DNA of 64,000 bases from Atrina japonica (GCA_030159075.1 BROG01000003.1:3269001-3333000); one strand, 5' to 3'; numbered from the stretch's first letter, positions 26,901 through 38,480 are shown. Notes: generated by a model not told the origin, from the sequence alone. Program-made: numbers and translations.

Positions 26901-29900
26901 GATTACTCACATGAAACAATTTATTGACATCACATGGATAACACAGAGGTTCCCGAAGAAAGAATATTTTCAAAAATTGAAACAACCAAACAAAGAAAAA
27001 AGTGTATGTAAAAAAGATATTGGATATACTTTTTAGTTTTTTACTTATATCAGTAAAAATATTTTTATTTTGACGATTGGTTGCTTTACAAATTCATTTT
27101 CAAATTCATGACTTAATGTGACTCAGACTATAACCATATTTAACATGCCATTATTTAGTATCTGACAAATTTGAGGTCAGATTCTGCTGATTTCTATCTC
27201 CCACAAGGAAGTGCTTGTTTAGATATTTCCGGAATAATGCCCAATATAGGTTATAATGTCAGTAGATACAGAAGCTCAATCTATGGTTTTATTGTTAAAA
27301 GTTGAAAACATGCACAGTTTATGCTGCAATTGGTTCAAAATTATTCTTCATCAGATGAAAAATTCAAACACAGTCAAAATATGTTTTTATAAAGATGAAC
27401 ATAAGTTACTGTAATTTCTTAATTTGGTTGACAGATATATTCAAGTTTTTTTTATAGACTTTATACCATATTTTTGGGATTTGAAACTGCAGCTATTTGT
27501 GTTACCAGAAACTACATTTGGTTAAAAAAGGAAAGTTTTGTTGTAACCTTAAGGTCCTGCACATCACAGAATCTTGTGTCACATTGAGCCGAGAATGATG
27601 TTCATCTTTCTGTTTGTTCTGACCTGATAACATCAGAAGATAAAAACTGTCTTGCATAACAAATGTAGCTGGCAAACTCTCTTGCAATATCACATTAGGC
27701 TCAAAGTGCAATGCATTACCCACACTGCCACAAGGGCCCATCTAGCAATTTTGACACAAGTTCATATTTGTGAGCCAAAAACAGTTTACTCAAATAAAGC
27801 ATAAAGTCACCAAGGTAACTCTTGGGTTTGACTTAAATGGTTACCTAAATCCTGACATCAATAAATTTGGCCATGTCTAGACAGAATATGTTGATTCTGA
27901 AATGTAGGAACTCTCCATATTGAAGGTAAAAAATATGGCATTGATCACATGATAATTACAACACTCTTGGCACTTCTCATCTTGTTGAGCATCACAATAA
28001 TGAAACATTTCCATCATTCAGATTTGCAAAAAGGAAGTAGCATTGATGATGTCTCTCCTAGTTAAATTAATGCACCTTTACTATGAAAAGATATCTGAAC
28101 CTTCATGCTTTCAGAAACTCCTTCAATTCCTGTAACGATTTATGAGTACTGGTATTTATCTAAAACTTGACCTTGTGCTAATGAAGTTCACGTGACTGAA
28201 AGTATTTAAAATAAGATCTCTGAATGGACATATACTGATATAGATTTGCATGTGGTTAAATGTTTTATACTTCCAATATGAGATTTGAGGAGGGTAATAA
28301 TGATCTCAGGAGAAATCCTCTCGGAATGTCCAGTATAATCATACAATCTTTTATTTATAGCATATTACTTTGTCAATAATTACATGGTATTTTTTTATCG
28401 TGCTTTTCTTTGTCTTGAATGTTAGCATCTGGATGACCGAAGACATAACAAAAACATCAATTAATATCATCCTCAAATTGTCAATGTAGAGATTATATCA
28501 CACACATACAAATGCAGAAAGGACATTTATAATTATGCACTGTCAAAAACATTACAACTTAAAAGATATTTCAATACTTTATGTAAAACATTCTGTGTTT
28601 CCCTAGTTATATGTATAGACACATAATTGTTAGTTTCTGTTGCTAGTTTACCAGTTAACAATCCCTCAAAAATTTGTTCTGTATTAATGTCATCATCATC
28701 ATTAAATAAACCAGCATGGCTCCCATCCAGTGCATTTGAAATACTGGTACCTCATTTTATGACTTTAAGATGACCTCTGCAGTTATTGACTCCCAAGTTT
28801 AAGGAAACCATCTATTTATTAAGTGGGAAAGATACATGTACAATACAGTGCTATGGATGGCACATGTAAAGGTTACAAGTGAAATTGATTATCCAAGGAT
28901 GATTATTTATTCAGATCACAACAAAAAGACACAAAATGTATCAATATTTATACATATTTATACAAAGAGAAACAAAAGTATCCAAGTGAAAATGAATGAA
29001 ACACTGAAAGTCAGTCAAACTATAATATGTTTTGGACAACTAACCATTAAGAACTCTACCTAAACACTCCCTTTTGGAAAATGTAATGCCCCTAGACAGG
29101 CTAGAGGTTTCTGTTACAATTTTTTAGAACATTTTATTTACCCCAGACAAGAAAAACACCCAAATAGGGATTGGGGCCCCAACTGAGCTCTTACAGACTG
29201 AACTTAGTTACATAACAATTTGGAAGTGAGAAGCTTAAACGACGTTAAATAAAAACTAAGAAGAATCTGCATAAAGAGAAAAACATCATCATAAAAAGAT
29301 GGGAGTATCAAGGTATAATTGTGCATAAACAGCAGGCTACATGCACTAGGAACTATTTTAGATAATTGCATATTTCTAAAATATGGGGGAGGGATGTGAC
29401 CATAGGATCCCAGAAAAATTCCACCATTCAAAATGCCTAATCAAGAGGAATAACAATATATAATGGTTTATATATGTTAAATGTAAATTACTTGTTTCTG
29501 ATGATTCTGATATTGATGATGATGTTGTTGTTGTTTTTGTTGTTGTTGATGGCTCAACATTGCCTGAATAAACAAAGAAAATATATATCAGAAAATAAAC
29601 ATCATTTCATAATATTTCAATTACATGTACATGTACAATGTAATCGTTTTTATGCATGCACAAGCCATTAATAATAATAGCAGGGGCTGCAAATTCCTTA
29701 AGTCTGAGAGGTCCTTGACCTACATATTTTAATTTGGGACACTGTCGTTTTCCTACTGTGTGGGTCCAATAACCTAACAAGTCTGAATCAGTAAATGACT
29801 ATTCTGTCAATTACTTTCTTTCTAAACTTTATTTATTTCCTTTGTAAATTTAATATGATTATGTGGCAATTTTTGGCTTATATAATTTTGTGTTCCCAAC

Positions 29901-32900
29901 TTTCATAATTGTTATATGTATAGATTAATCACAAATGTATATTAAAAATCTGACTTAGATTTATTGTGATTGGACCCATATGTTAGAGGACCAGACCCAG
30001 GAACAAGAGATTCTGGAGGGATCTAGGCACCCACCATGGAATGTTCTATATCTGATCTACATTTGTATCACAGACTGTTCTCTTCTCTTCTTTTCTATTA
30101 TTTTGTGTCTCAAATATTTTTTTCACAAGATTACAGCAAAATTAAACTTGAACTGAACATATTAATTTACATTTTCAAAGAGAATGGAATTCAACATGGC
30201 CGCCAGCAGCATTGTTGGTTTCTGTTCCTTCTGAAAATGTAATATGTACAAATACATGTAGACCTCAAACTTCAAAGGCAACCCTCATGTCAAATTTCAA
30301 TGAGATCCCTACAGTACTTTTTTAGAAATATAAATGGTAACAAACTTCCTTTGGTAAAAATAATGGCACCTCCTATCAGCCATGTTGGATTCTGATCGCT
30401 CTGAAAATGTAATATACACAACTGGACCTCAAGGGGAACCTTCATGTCAAATTTCAAGAAGATTTTGTCCTTTTTTGAGAAATCGCAATGAAAATTTAAT
30501 ATACAAAATCCAGATGGCAACCTGTCGGCCATGTTGGACCAATCTCATGAAAACATGCAATATGCAAAACTAGATCTAAAGGGGACCCTTGATGTCAAAT
30601 TTCAACTAGATCCCATCAGTCCTTTCTGAGAAATAGCGGTAACAAACTTCCTTTGGTCAAAATCCAAGATGGAAGGGCCACCATGTAAATTTCAAGGCCT
30701 TCAGTCCTTTCTGGATTCCGGTAACAATCTTCCTTTGGTCAAAATCCAAGATGGCCCCTTGTCGGCCATATTGGACTAGATCTCTGAAAACCCAATATGC
30801 ATGTCAAGTGGAACTTGATGTCAAAGTTTAATGAGATCCCATCAGTCCTTTCTGAGAAATAGCGGTAACAAACTTCCTTTGGTCAAAATCCAAGATGGAA
30901 GGGGAACCTTCATGTTAAATTTCAAGGAGATCCCTTCAGTCCTTTCTGAGAAGTAGCGGTAACAATCTTCCTTTGGTCAAAATCCAAGATGGCCCCTTGT
31001 CGGCCATATTGGATTACGATCTCTCTGAAAATGCAATATGCACAACTAGACCTCAAGTGGAACTTGATGTCAAAGTTTAATGAGATCCCTTCAAAACTTT
31101 CTGAGAAATAGCGGTAACAAGAATTGTTCAGGACGGACAGATCATGGACACTGGGCGATTTGAATAGCCCACCATCAACAGATGGTGGGCTAAAAATTTA
31201 ACAAAAAAGTCCTGGACCCAAGCAGCCGAAAGAAAATTTTCAGTCCCTGAATAGGAACACCAGGTATACTGTATAAAAGTGAAAGTACATGTACATTGTA
31301 GCATAACTCATCAGCTCCTGTGGTCACAATTAGACTCACCTAAAACAATCGATACATGTAGTATGCCAATGGTCTACTGTCATAAAATTATTTAGGAGTA
31401 CACAAGTTAATATTGCATGTAAAATTATTGTAAAATTTGAATTTGAAATCATACTCTCCTTAATTCTAACATTAAACAATAGATTTTATCATTCTTTGAA
31501 ATGGGTGAGTTCAAATGTAGCTACAGGCTAGGGGTCGATGATTTAAACAAAATTTAAATGATTATACTGAGCACTACATGTATTTTGATGTATAAGATGT
31601 GGCATCTAGGGAAACTTTTTTTTCAATGATAATCTTATTTCAGTTAAATCAAATTATGACACATTCTGCGGTATGTTATTTTGTTGTCATAGGAGAAATG
31701 ATGCAACATTTACAATCATTCTTTCTTTTTAAGACTTCCTGACAAAAGCAAGCCATGATTTAAAAATACTTTGATTTTTAATTTTTAGAAACTCATTGTT
31801 GAACTTATCCATTGTCATATCTTCATTGTATATACATGTACATTATATTTAACTGTAACTGTCGGCATTTTGTTTTCAAACCATAAATCTATTGTTTATG
31901 TGTCAGTACCTAAAGATACATGATGTGTCATCATAATTGCTATCATTATCATTTTTCTTTAGTTTATGTTTATCACAGAAATGATAATTACCAGCCATCT
32001 TCTCCCCCCCCCCATTTTTTTTATGCAAAACCTTTTATATACTAATATAGGGAAAACATAAGGTATTTCCCTTCAATCATATCTAATAATAATAAAAAAG
32101 AAATGGCAAAACGAATGTACAAAGTATGGATGAACTTGTTGAATGGCCGAAACATTTTTATGAGGTATGACCAAAACGTCCTATGGACAAGGTGGTAGTA
32201 TGACTGAAAAGTCTTGCTCCCATCCAAACATAGACCTATACCGAGATGTCTGAACTTAAAGTACCGAGTTGACCAAAAGAGATGTCCAGAGTTGACTTGG
32301 TACCACGTTGACCTGACACCTACGGCAGCCATGTAAATAGATTTTGTGAATTTGTGAATAGATTTTCCATTTGTAGCTGTGTTGTAGTTCCAACCTGATG
32401 GGGTGATCACACATATTATATACATCATAGGGCTGCCGCAGTAAATTGATATACCAGTGTATTGCAATACATTACTCTATGATATGGATACCATGATACA
32501 TCACTGACAATGTACCAGTATATCTCCAAAAATTATAAATTTAACATTTCTTCTTGTTTTAATGAAATTTCTGGAAATTAAAACAACAATCACATAAAAC
32601 AAAAAAGTAGTGTCAGGTGTTGCTGTATTCGAAAAATGCAATGCCGTAATATTGTGGTGGAACGGCAAATCTTAAGTTGAATGTCTGTTTTGTTGCAGTA
32701 CAATAAAAGCAAATTTTAAATGTTTTGTTGTATTCTAATTTCAAGTACTGAAAGTGGAATACAACAAAACATTTAAAATTCACTCATTCTGTTATATATA
32801 TACACCATGTAGGCTACAAGTACTTCAATAAAGTGCTCAAATATGGTTTATATAATATGGATAACAAATGATTTTAAAAGAAAACTACTTGTTTTAGTCA

Positions 32901-34782
32901 CCTAACAGATGTTTTATTTCCTGTGATAATTGTTGGCAATATATTTCAATACGTATCGCAATATTTATCTAAAATATTGCAAATATATCATGGTACACTC
33001 TCTCTGATCCTGGCAGCCCTAATATATATGTTTCATGTAGTAATACTAGTATATCCAACAAAATCTGCTGTATCCAACAAGGCTAGAGGTTTCTGTTATA
33101 ATTTTTTAGAACATTTTATTAACCCGAGACACAGAAAACACACCCAAATAGGGATATGGGGCCCCATGCTGAGCTCTTACAGATAAAACTTAGTTACATA
33201 CCACTTAAATTTGGAAGCGGATCCTATGCTTAAACGACGTTAAACCCTGAAAAACTAAGAAGAATCTGCATCATCGGTCAAAGAGAAAAACATCATCAGA
33301 AAAAAGTGGTAGTATCAAGGTATCAACTTGTTGCAGAAAACAATTGGAAAACAAGTCGTACCCACTAGGAAAGTATTTTAGATAATTGCATATTTCTAAC
33401 TTATGGGGGAGGGATCATGACCATAGGATCCCAGAGAAATTCCACCAAATTATATGCCTAATCAAGAGAATAACAGATAATTTAATGGTTAATATATTAT
33501 GGTGAAAAATGTTATTACCTGATTTTCTGGGATGATTCTGATATTGATGACTATGTTGTTGTTGTTTTTGTTGTTGTTGACAATTTTGGGTATGAGTTGA
33601 CCTGAATAAACGAAGAAAATATATTTCAGTAAAATAAACATCATTTCAATGGTCAGGGTCAACGTTATCCGGATGTCACATGTACAAATAAAAATTAATC
33701 GTTTTGTATGCATGCTACTCAAGCCATTAATTTTTACATATGCAGGGGCTGCAAAGTTTGAGAGCGGAAGTCTGAGAGGTCCTTGAGCCTACATATTTTA
33801 ATTTGCAATCACTGTCGTACGTCAATAACTATAATGGGAGTCCAAAAACCTAACAAGTCTGAATCAGTAAATGACTATTCTGTTCCAATTAATTTTAAAT
33901 TCTAAATTTTATTTATTTTTTTTTGTAAATTCGGTCAATATGTTTAGAAAGGCAATTTTTGGAAATTATAAATTTTTGTGGTTCCCATAGTCTTTCATAA
34001 TTTTTTTATATGTATAGTTATTAATTATAAAACTGTATATTAAAAAACTTATAGATTTATTGTGATTGGACATGGTATGGGTTGTGGGCATGCCCATCCC
34101 AGGAACAAGAGATTCTGGAGGGATCTAGGCACCCACCATGGATTGATAAAAACATAATTTATGGTGTTGATTTTTAAAATTATATACATGGATGGATTAA
34201 AAATATCTCTGCAGTAAGTACATGTACATGTTTATTTTTTTATCGTTGCAGGAGTTGAATTGAAGAAAATAGCTCCGAGATTAGACGTGTCAAATCTGCC
34301 TGAAATCGCCGGTTTCAGATTCTCGTATGAAAGGATGGACTGCAATGAAGAAGGAGACAGAAAAATAAAAATAGTAAAATAACTTCTTCGTTGCAGCTGT
34401 AACTAGGGTCAAACTATACTCCCTATAGAAAGCTTGATAGACGGAGAAAACTGACTATCTATTTTGGAAGATTGGTTTAGGTGAAACATTCCAACCACTT
34501 TAAATAAAATACTATCCCACCCGTCTATAATATTATACACATGTACTCTATTATCGAAATCTGCTATTGAACTGATTCAGTCAATGGTTGGTGTCGTGGC
34601 GACGGGACACTGTTTGATCAGTTGTCGACTTGTTTCGTCATACAAAATACTTATTAATAAAAGAAACTATAAGCGTTTCTGTACACACTGAAATACAAAC
34701 CTGTAGATTTAAGATGAATTAAACCAATATTACAGAAGATCAGAATTATCGTGAATGAAATAAACAAATTGTTAAACGCCAT
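17984..34782 (-). CDS. TGOLN2: TGN38/TGN46-like trans-Golgi network membrane protein
   Basis: Single-pass type I protein expected to cycle between the trans-Golgi network and plasma membrane. Six exons on the minus strand: 34782-34701, 29563-29492, 25483-25028, 22397-22371, 20118-19985, 18127-17984. They sum to 915 nt (304 residues plus stop), and every junction has AG/GT sites with agreeing phase (1,1,1,1,0). Residues 1-27 form a signal peptide (MAFNNLFISFTIILIF). Residues 28-230 are Ser/Thr/Glu-rich lumen with at least six N-x-S/T sequons and a duplicated VTEE-GSEEE block. The membrane helix spans about 234-252 (FMAYFLTAVVLCIAGYIIF). The tail HNKQKIVAFIVEG...KKSRRPSKSGYSKL closely tracks the vertebrate TGN46 tail HNKRKIIAFVLEG...RRPKASDYQRL, including a YxxL signal at 279-282. 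The lumen is low-complexity, as in the family, so homology rests on the C-terminal 70 residues. Start is the first ATG of the only signal-peptide exon. Confidence 0.85.
18409..18752. mobile_element. inverted-repeat element in TGN intron 5
   Basis: Ends cagaatccc and ggattctg, with the inner words gtactcgtcca and its complement. A perfect internal hairpin gggacgagtggttt/aaaccactcgtccc lies at about 18682-18712. No coding capacity; TSD not clear. Confidence 0.55.
19030..19737. repeat. 35-bp minisatellite in TGN intron 5
   Basis: About 20 units of aggtttctagtgatgtcata followed by ttcaaatatcacaat, exact 35-bp spacing in the clean part, with point variants at both ends. Confidence 0.95.
20836..21421. 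mobile_element. family M foldback element (copy 2) split by an insertion
   Basis: Left end ggagcattggcat, right end acacagctacatgcccct, with the family caggcataaaaattcttaaa block at 20930. Interrupted at 21006 by the element at 21007-21222. Lies in TGN intron 4. Confidence 0.65.
21007..21222. mobile_element. 216-bp nested element with CATAGGCGTCGG ends
   Basis: Perfect inverted ends CATAGGCGTCGG and CCGACGCCTATG, flanked by a 5-bp direct repeat CTTGC. Interior is G- and C-runs with the words cttagcccccc and ggcgtgtgtgtg repeated. Inserted cleanly inside another element. Confidence 0.8.
22398..25027. other. TGN intron 3
   Basis: About 2.6 kb with no further exon or clear element recognised. 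Confidence 0.4.
25530..25655. repeat. (CA)n-rich tract next to TGN exon 3
   Basis: Interrupted CA/CACG repeats beginning about 45 bp upstream of the exon 3 acceptor. They extend the exon's open frame artificially into a Cys/Val-rich peptide that is not part of the protein. Confidence 0.9.
25942..26096. mobile_element. miniature inverted-repeat element, family P (copy 2)
   Basis: Ends tacagtaaaactgtgc and gcaggttttactgta, similar to the element at 16308-16490. In TGN intron 2. Confidence 0.6.
26097..29087. other. TGN intron 2, remainder
   Basis: No exon supported. A 58-bp piece at 26632-26690 begins tagcctgg and ends ccaggctaa, the same terminal words as the element at 59697-59822. Confidence 0.4.
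29088..30039. repeat. segmental duplication, copy 1 (contains TGN exon 2)
   Basis: From aggctagaggtttctg to ctaggcacccaccatgga, this segment is repeated in the same orientation at 33082-34142. It carries the functional exon 2 of the TGN gene at 29492-29563. Confidence 0.85.
30188..31192. repeat. tandem repeat element ending in a perfect hairpin
   Basis: Several imperfect units of roughly 110-190 bp with the words atgtcaaatttcaa, gagatccc, agaaatagcggtaacaa, cttcctttggtcaaaat and aagatggcc. Terminates at 31165-31192 with TAGCCCACCATC-AACA-GATGGTGGGCTA, a 12-bp perfect stem. Lies in TGN intron 1. Confidence 0.8.
32429..33020. mobile_element. inverted-repeat DNA element, 592 bp
   Basis: Ends AGGGCTGCC and GGCAGCCCT, with further complementarity inside (ccagtgtattgcaatac with tattgcaaatatatcatgg, loosely). 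A second inverted repeat at 32711-32780 (aaatgttttgttgtattc) lies within. No transposase; superfamily not assigned. Confidence 0.5.
33082..34142. repeat. segmental duplication, copy 2 (contains decayed TGN exon 2)
   Basis: Direct copy of 29088-30039, starting 60 bp right of an inverted-repeat element. Small indels throughout. Confidence 0.85.
33520..33602 (-). pseudogene. duplicated TGN exon 2, probably non-functional
   Basis: Keeps the acceptor ttattcag and the ACA-rich core of exon 2. A 7-base length difference upstream shifts the frame: the Thr frame hits TAG, while the phase-1 entry frame reads Asn-rich (VNNNKNNNN) and ends in phase 0 at CAG/GTAATA. Joined to exon 3 it would break the frame. 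It could be spliced only by skipping or as poison exon. Confidence 0.6.
34252..34382 (+). CDS. possible terminal exon, plus strand, inside TGN intron 1
   Basis: Acceptor tttttttatcgttgcag is followed by a 42-codon phase-1 reading to TAA at 34380 (begins VELKKIAPRLDVSNLPEIAG and contains FRFSYERMDCNEE). Composition is protein-like. No family or partner exon recognised. The complement also has a good pyrimidine tract and AG at about 34340, so orientation is not certain. Confidence 0.35.
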
Positions 34783-35230
34783 GTCGTGTCACTCAAAAGT
34801 CAGTTTCAGATTAGTCAAAGAATAACTCTGCGTATACTTTACGCTTATCTGTAATACTAATAATGTATACCAATTCAAACGTTTTAGAGATGTAATGTTT
34901 TTTCTAGAAGTTCCACGCCAACTTGAACAGAACCAAACAGTAACATTAGTAGGACCTAATTCCGGAAAGACGGAGTCAAGCATTTAATATTATACTGTGT
35001 CGGTTGAGTGGGTCGGTATAAGATGGGTTCGCCCCATTTACACTATGTATCATTAATATAAACTATTATAGCCCCATTTACACTATGTATCATTAATATA
35101 AACTATTATATATTATTTGGGTAAAAATTGTCTTATCTAGAATACTTTTTATGGATTTTAATCGTAAATGAAAAAGATGAAATATATTTTAAAACAGAAA
35201 CGCGTTGTATTGACTCTAGGACAAGTCATA
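34783..35230. other. upstream region of the TGN gene
   Basis: Contains a perfect tandem duplication of about 41 bp (tagccccatttacactatgt unit, 35030-35110). No TATA or initiator could be assigned confidently. Confidence 0.35.
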
Positions 35231-35234
35231 GGAT

Positions 35235-36197
35235 GTTTTGATTTGATTTTGATTAGTGCTTTTACGCCACACTCATTGACAATTTTACAGGTACACAATG
35301 GAGGCCACTTTTGAATGAAGGGGTGGAGGGGAAGGTAGAACCCAGATACAATGTATCCAGGAAGGGACCACCAGTGTCGTATAATAATCGGTCCGGCCCC
35401 AAAATTTGTCCCCTGTCGTATAATAATCGGTTCAGCCTCAAAATGTGTCCGGCCGAACATTTTCGGTCCGGGTCTCTATAATATTCTGTTCCCCACCCGC
35501 ACCCCCGTATAGGAATCGGTACGGCCAGATAATGCGTCCGGCTGTACCGAAAATGTTAACGGCATTTTTGGTCCGGCTAAAATCTCTAAAGAAAAGAAAG
35601 TTAAATAGGGTGAAATGTTATTCATCATAGACCTATATTTAACCGCTGTATTCTACTGTAAGTACTGAGGGTTTTACAAGCGTTATCAATTTCCCTATAT
35701 ATATCGAATGTTTTCATGTAATGACGTTAGTTTTTGTATATTCTTAATACAATTAATAGTTTATGTAGAGACATATATAACACGTGTTATATATTTCTCT
35801 GGTTTATGGTAGATTGTAAGACACGATAAGGACAATGGACAGGAAATGACTCCAGGTTGAGGACGTCTGTTATCGTATCGAATGCTTTGTTTTCTTATGC
35901 ATACGTGTTAACATTTTGGGTCCGACCGGACACATTATCTGACCGGACCGATTCTTATACGGGGGGGGGGGGGGGGGTAGGGGGGCAGAATATTATTGAG
36001 ACCCGGACCAAAAATATTAACATTTTCAGTCCGACCGGACACATTTTGAGGCCGGACCGATTATGGCCTTCCGCAAATAATCTGACAAACTTTCTCACAA
36101 AATCAGCTTAGTGGGGTTAGAACCTGCGCTGACCAGTAGTGAGAGACTTCATTGTTTAAAGCGCCATCAACTAACCACTTGACCACGAGGCCCCATG
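35235..36197 (-). mobile_element. RUDI/V-SINE-like SINE, interrupted
   Basis: On the minus strand: tRNA-like head at 36115-36197 (A box TGGTCAAGTGGTTAGT, B box GGTTCTAACCC), body parts around 36065-36110 and 35255-35370 (complement of tttacgccacactca and ggaggccac), and a tail of ATCAAA-type short repeats at 35235-35255. A foldback element has been inserted into the body at about 35377-36065. Confidence 0.65.
35377..36065. mobile_element. foldback element inside the SINE
   Basis: Long inverted arms: left 35377-35575, right (complement) 35908-36065, sharing atcggtccggcc, caaaatgtgtccgg, tttggtccgggtct and aatgttaac. Arms consist of repeated rearrangements of the word CGGTCCGGCC. Interior has no coding capacity. 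Poly-G at about 35960. Confidence 0.75.
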
Positions 36198-36204
36198 GAA
36201 TATT

Positions 36205-37500
36205 ACTTCTTTATATACAAATATCCCGTATAAGGAAGGATTTGAAGCTTGCATAGAAGTCTTGGAAAGTAGAGAAATCAAATGCACTCCTACCGGATCC
36301 CTAGTCAAGCTTCTAGAACACGTTTAAAAATCAAACAACTTCATGTTCAATGATGAACACTGACTGCAGATTAGTGGTACTACGATGGGAACACAAATGG
36401 CTCCTTTTGCCAATGTTTTCATGGGGAGATTTGAACGTGGACTGCTCAGCCAACTGATTACCTGTTAGTATTAAGTCCTCAGCTGGTTACGTTTTGCTGA
36501 TGGCATTGAGTTGAAGTAGACTGGTAGTCGGGATAATTTTGACAATTTTGTTTTCTAATTCACTCCATCAAATTCATCGTGGATATTTCAGAATCTAGAA
36601 ACACCTTGGATAGTACATCCACTCTAAATTATGGTAATATTGAGTTCAGTCCCCACGCCAAACCCACAGATTCCTCATCTATAGTTAATGCCATCCAGCA
36701 CACATCAAAGGAGTACATATTTTAAGGTTTAGCCACTCGAGTTCGCCGAACCTGCTCTTTCACGGCTTTTTTCCAAGAGCAGGGCTAATTCCTAATATTC
36801 AACCTTTGTAACAGAGGCCAAAAAGCCAAAACTGTGAAACTGCCATCGATGAGATTTCCAGCAAAGACAGAAACACTCTACTGCAATACACTCTAAAAGG
36901 GAAAGCAGCATAGTCCCGCTAGTGACGCCTACCACGAAGAACTTTAACAACATTCTTCGGAAGAATTTGCCGACTCTCCACGAAAATGAATAAATGGCAA
37001 ATGTCTTCAAAGAACCGCCATTGATTTCTTTTAGACGGTCAAAGAAATATCAAGAACATTGTAGTCAGAACCAGACTAGACACCCCTTTGCAGGTTCAAA
37101 ACCTGTCTGGATAACAGATGCTTGCTTTGTAAACGCAGCAAAGATACTAGCAGTTTTTGCAGCATGCTACAGGACGCAGCTATATAAGATTTAACAAAAC
37201 ACACCATGAAATACCAATAGCTGCGTTTAACTAATCACTTGCAAAGTCTGCCTAAACAATATGTTGGTGAAACTGGAGACCTCCAGAGACGCATCAATAA
37301 TCGCCGGTCTACCATTAAAACTAAAAAGCTAAAGGAACCTGTAGGTGACCATTTCAATCTTGAGGGTCATAATAGGAGGACATGACAGTTGTGGATATTG
37401 ATCATAACCGAAACTGGTGGAACAGTTTGGAAAGAAAACGGAAACATTTTTTATGCACAGGCTATAATCTATCAGGCCCAAAGCCATTAATATCAAGTTA
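36205..37500 (+). pseudogene. Penelope-like element, RT and GIY-YIG remnants
   Basis: In broken frames the plus strand reads LYTNIPYKEGFEACIEVLE, then [18 protein letters not shown] (reverse-transcriptase motifs of the Penelope class), and later a GIY-YIG-like end, KQYVGETGDLQRRI with PVGDHFNLEGHN (about 37255-37375). Several stops and frameshifts make it inactive. The Penelope order, RT then GIY-YIG endonuclease, is preserved. Confidence 0.75.
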
Positions 37501-37650
37501 ATTGACTCTGTTTGACACCTTTTCTCTGTTTGATTCTAGTACGGATTGATTACATATCGAAATAAGAATGTATATACCACTATTATCTCTGGTACGAACT
37601 AATGACGTATCAAAACAACTCAAATGACGTCATTTGATATGTTTCATTTA

Positions 37651-38290
37651 AAATCTGGTGAACATTGGACAAACACAGATACCAAAGTATTAACCGTCAG
37701 GTGGTCCAAAAGACAGTATACAAATCTGGTGAACATTGGACAAACACAGATACCAGAGTATTAACCGACAGGTGGTCCAAGAGACAAGATACAGATCTGG
37801 TGAACATTGGACAGACACAGATACCAAAGTATTAACCGTCAGGTGGTCAAAAGACAGTATACAAATCTGGTGAACATTGGACAAACACAGATACCAAAGT
37901 ATTAACCGTCAGGTGGTCAAAAGACAGTATACAAATCTGGTGAACATTGGACAAACACAGATTCCAAAGTATTAACCGTCAGGTGGTCAAAAGACATTAT
38001 ACAAATCTGGTGAACATTGGACAGACACAGATACCAAAGTATTAACCGTCAGGTGGTCAAAATACAGTATACAAATCTGGTGAACATTGGACAAACACAG
38101 ATACTAAAGTATTAACCGTCACGTGGTCAAAAGACAGTATACAAATCTGGTGAACATTGGACAAACACAGATATCAAATTAATAACCGTCAGGTGGTCCA
38201 AGAGACATTATACAAATCTGGTGAACACTGGACAACTCACTAATCTCTGGGATATTCGGAGGTGGAATCAGGTGCTATGGAGGAGTAAGC
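37651..38290. repeat. 70-bp tandem array derived from a retroelement tail
   Basis: Nine units of 70-71 bp (ctggtg anchors at 37655, 37726, 37797, 37867, 37937, 38007, 38077, 38147, 38218). Each contains aaatctggtgaacattggac and agtattaaccgtcaggtgg. The unit and the sequence following it (ggaggtggaatcaggtgcta, gtaagcatcc) match the tail at 42460-42580, so a piece of that element was amplified in place. Confidence 0.85.
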
Positions 38291-38299
38291 ATCCCTCGT

Positions 38300-38480
38300 A
38301 GACCGGTGTTATAGAGTGAGACTTTCCCTATAGCCAGACTTCCCCCGGCGATCCTAAGGTGGAAGTCTTACTCTAGAGTCATCCCCCGTGTAATTTTGAG
38401 TAAGACTTCCCCCTAGAGGGAAGTCGCACTCTAGAGTCAACACTCTCTATAAAAGTATCACTCTAGAGTCAGCCACCTAA
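38300..38480. repeat. cluster of CTCTAGAG palindromes
   Basis: Repeats of actctagagtca (three copies at about 38371, 38430, 38461) and variants of gtaagacttccccc on both strands. Unclassified. Confidence 0.6.

Noticed and set aside
26700..26960. ATG/GTAAGA as an alternative first exon of the TGN gene
   Set aside because: Ends in phase 0 and lacks a signal peptide; exon 3 needs phase 1.
32042..32467. 141-codon minus-strand frame
   Set aside because: No start context, family or splice support; it runs into the end of an inverted-repeat element and looks like random frame in TGN intron 1.
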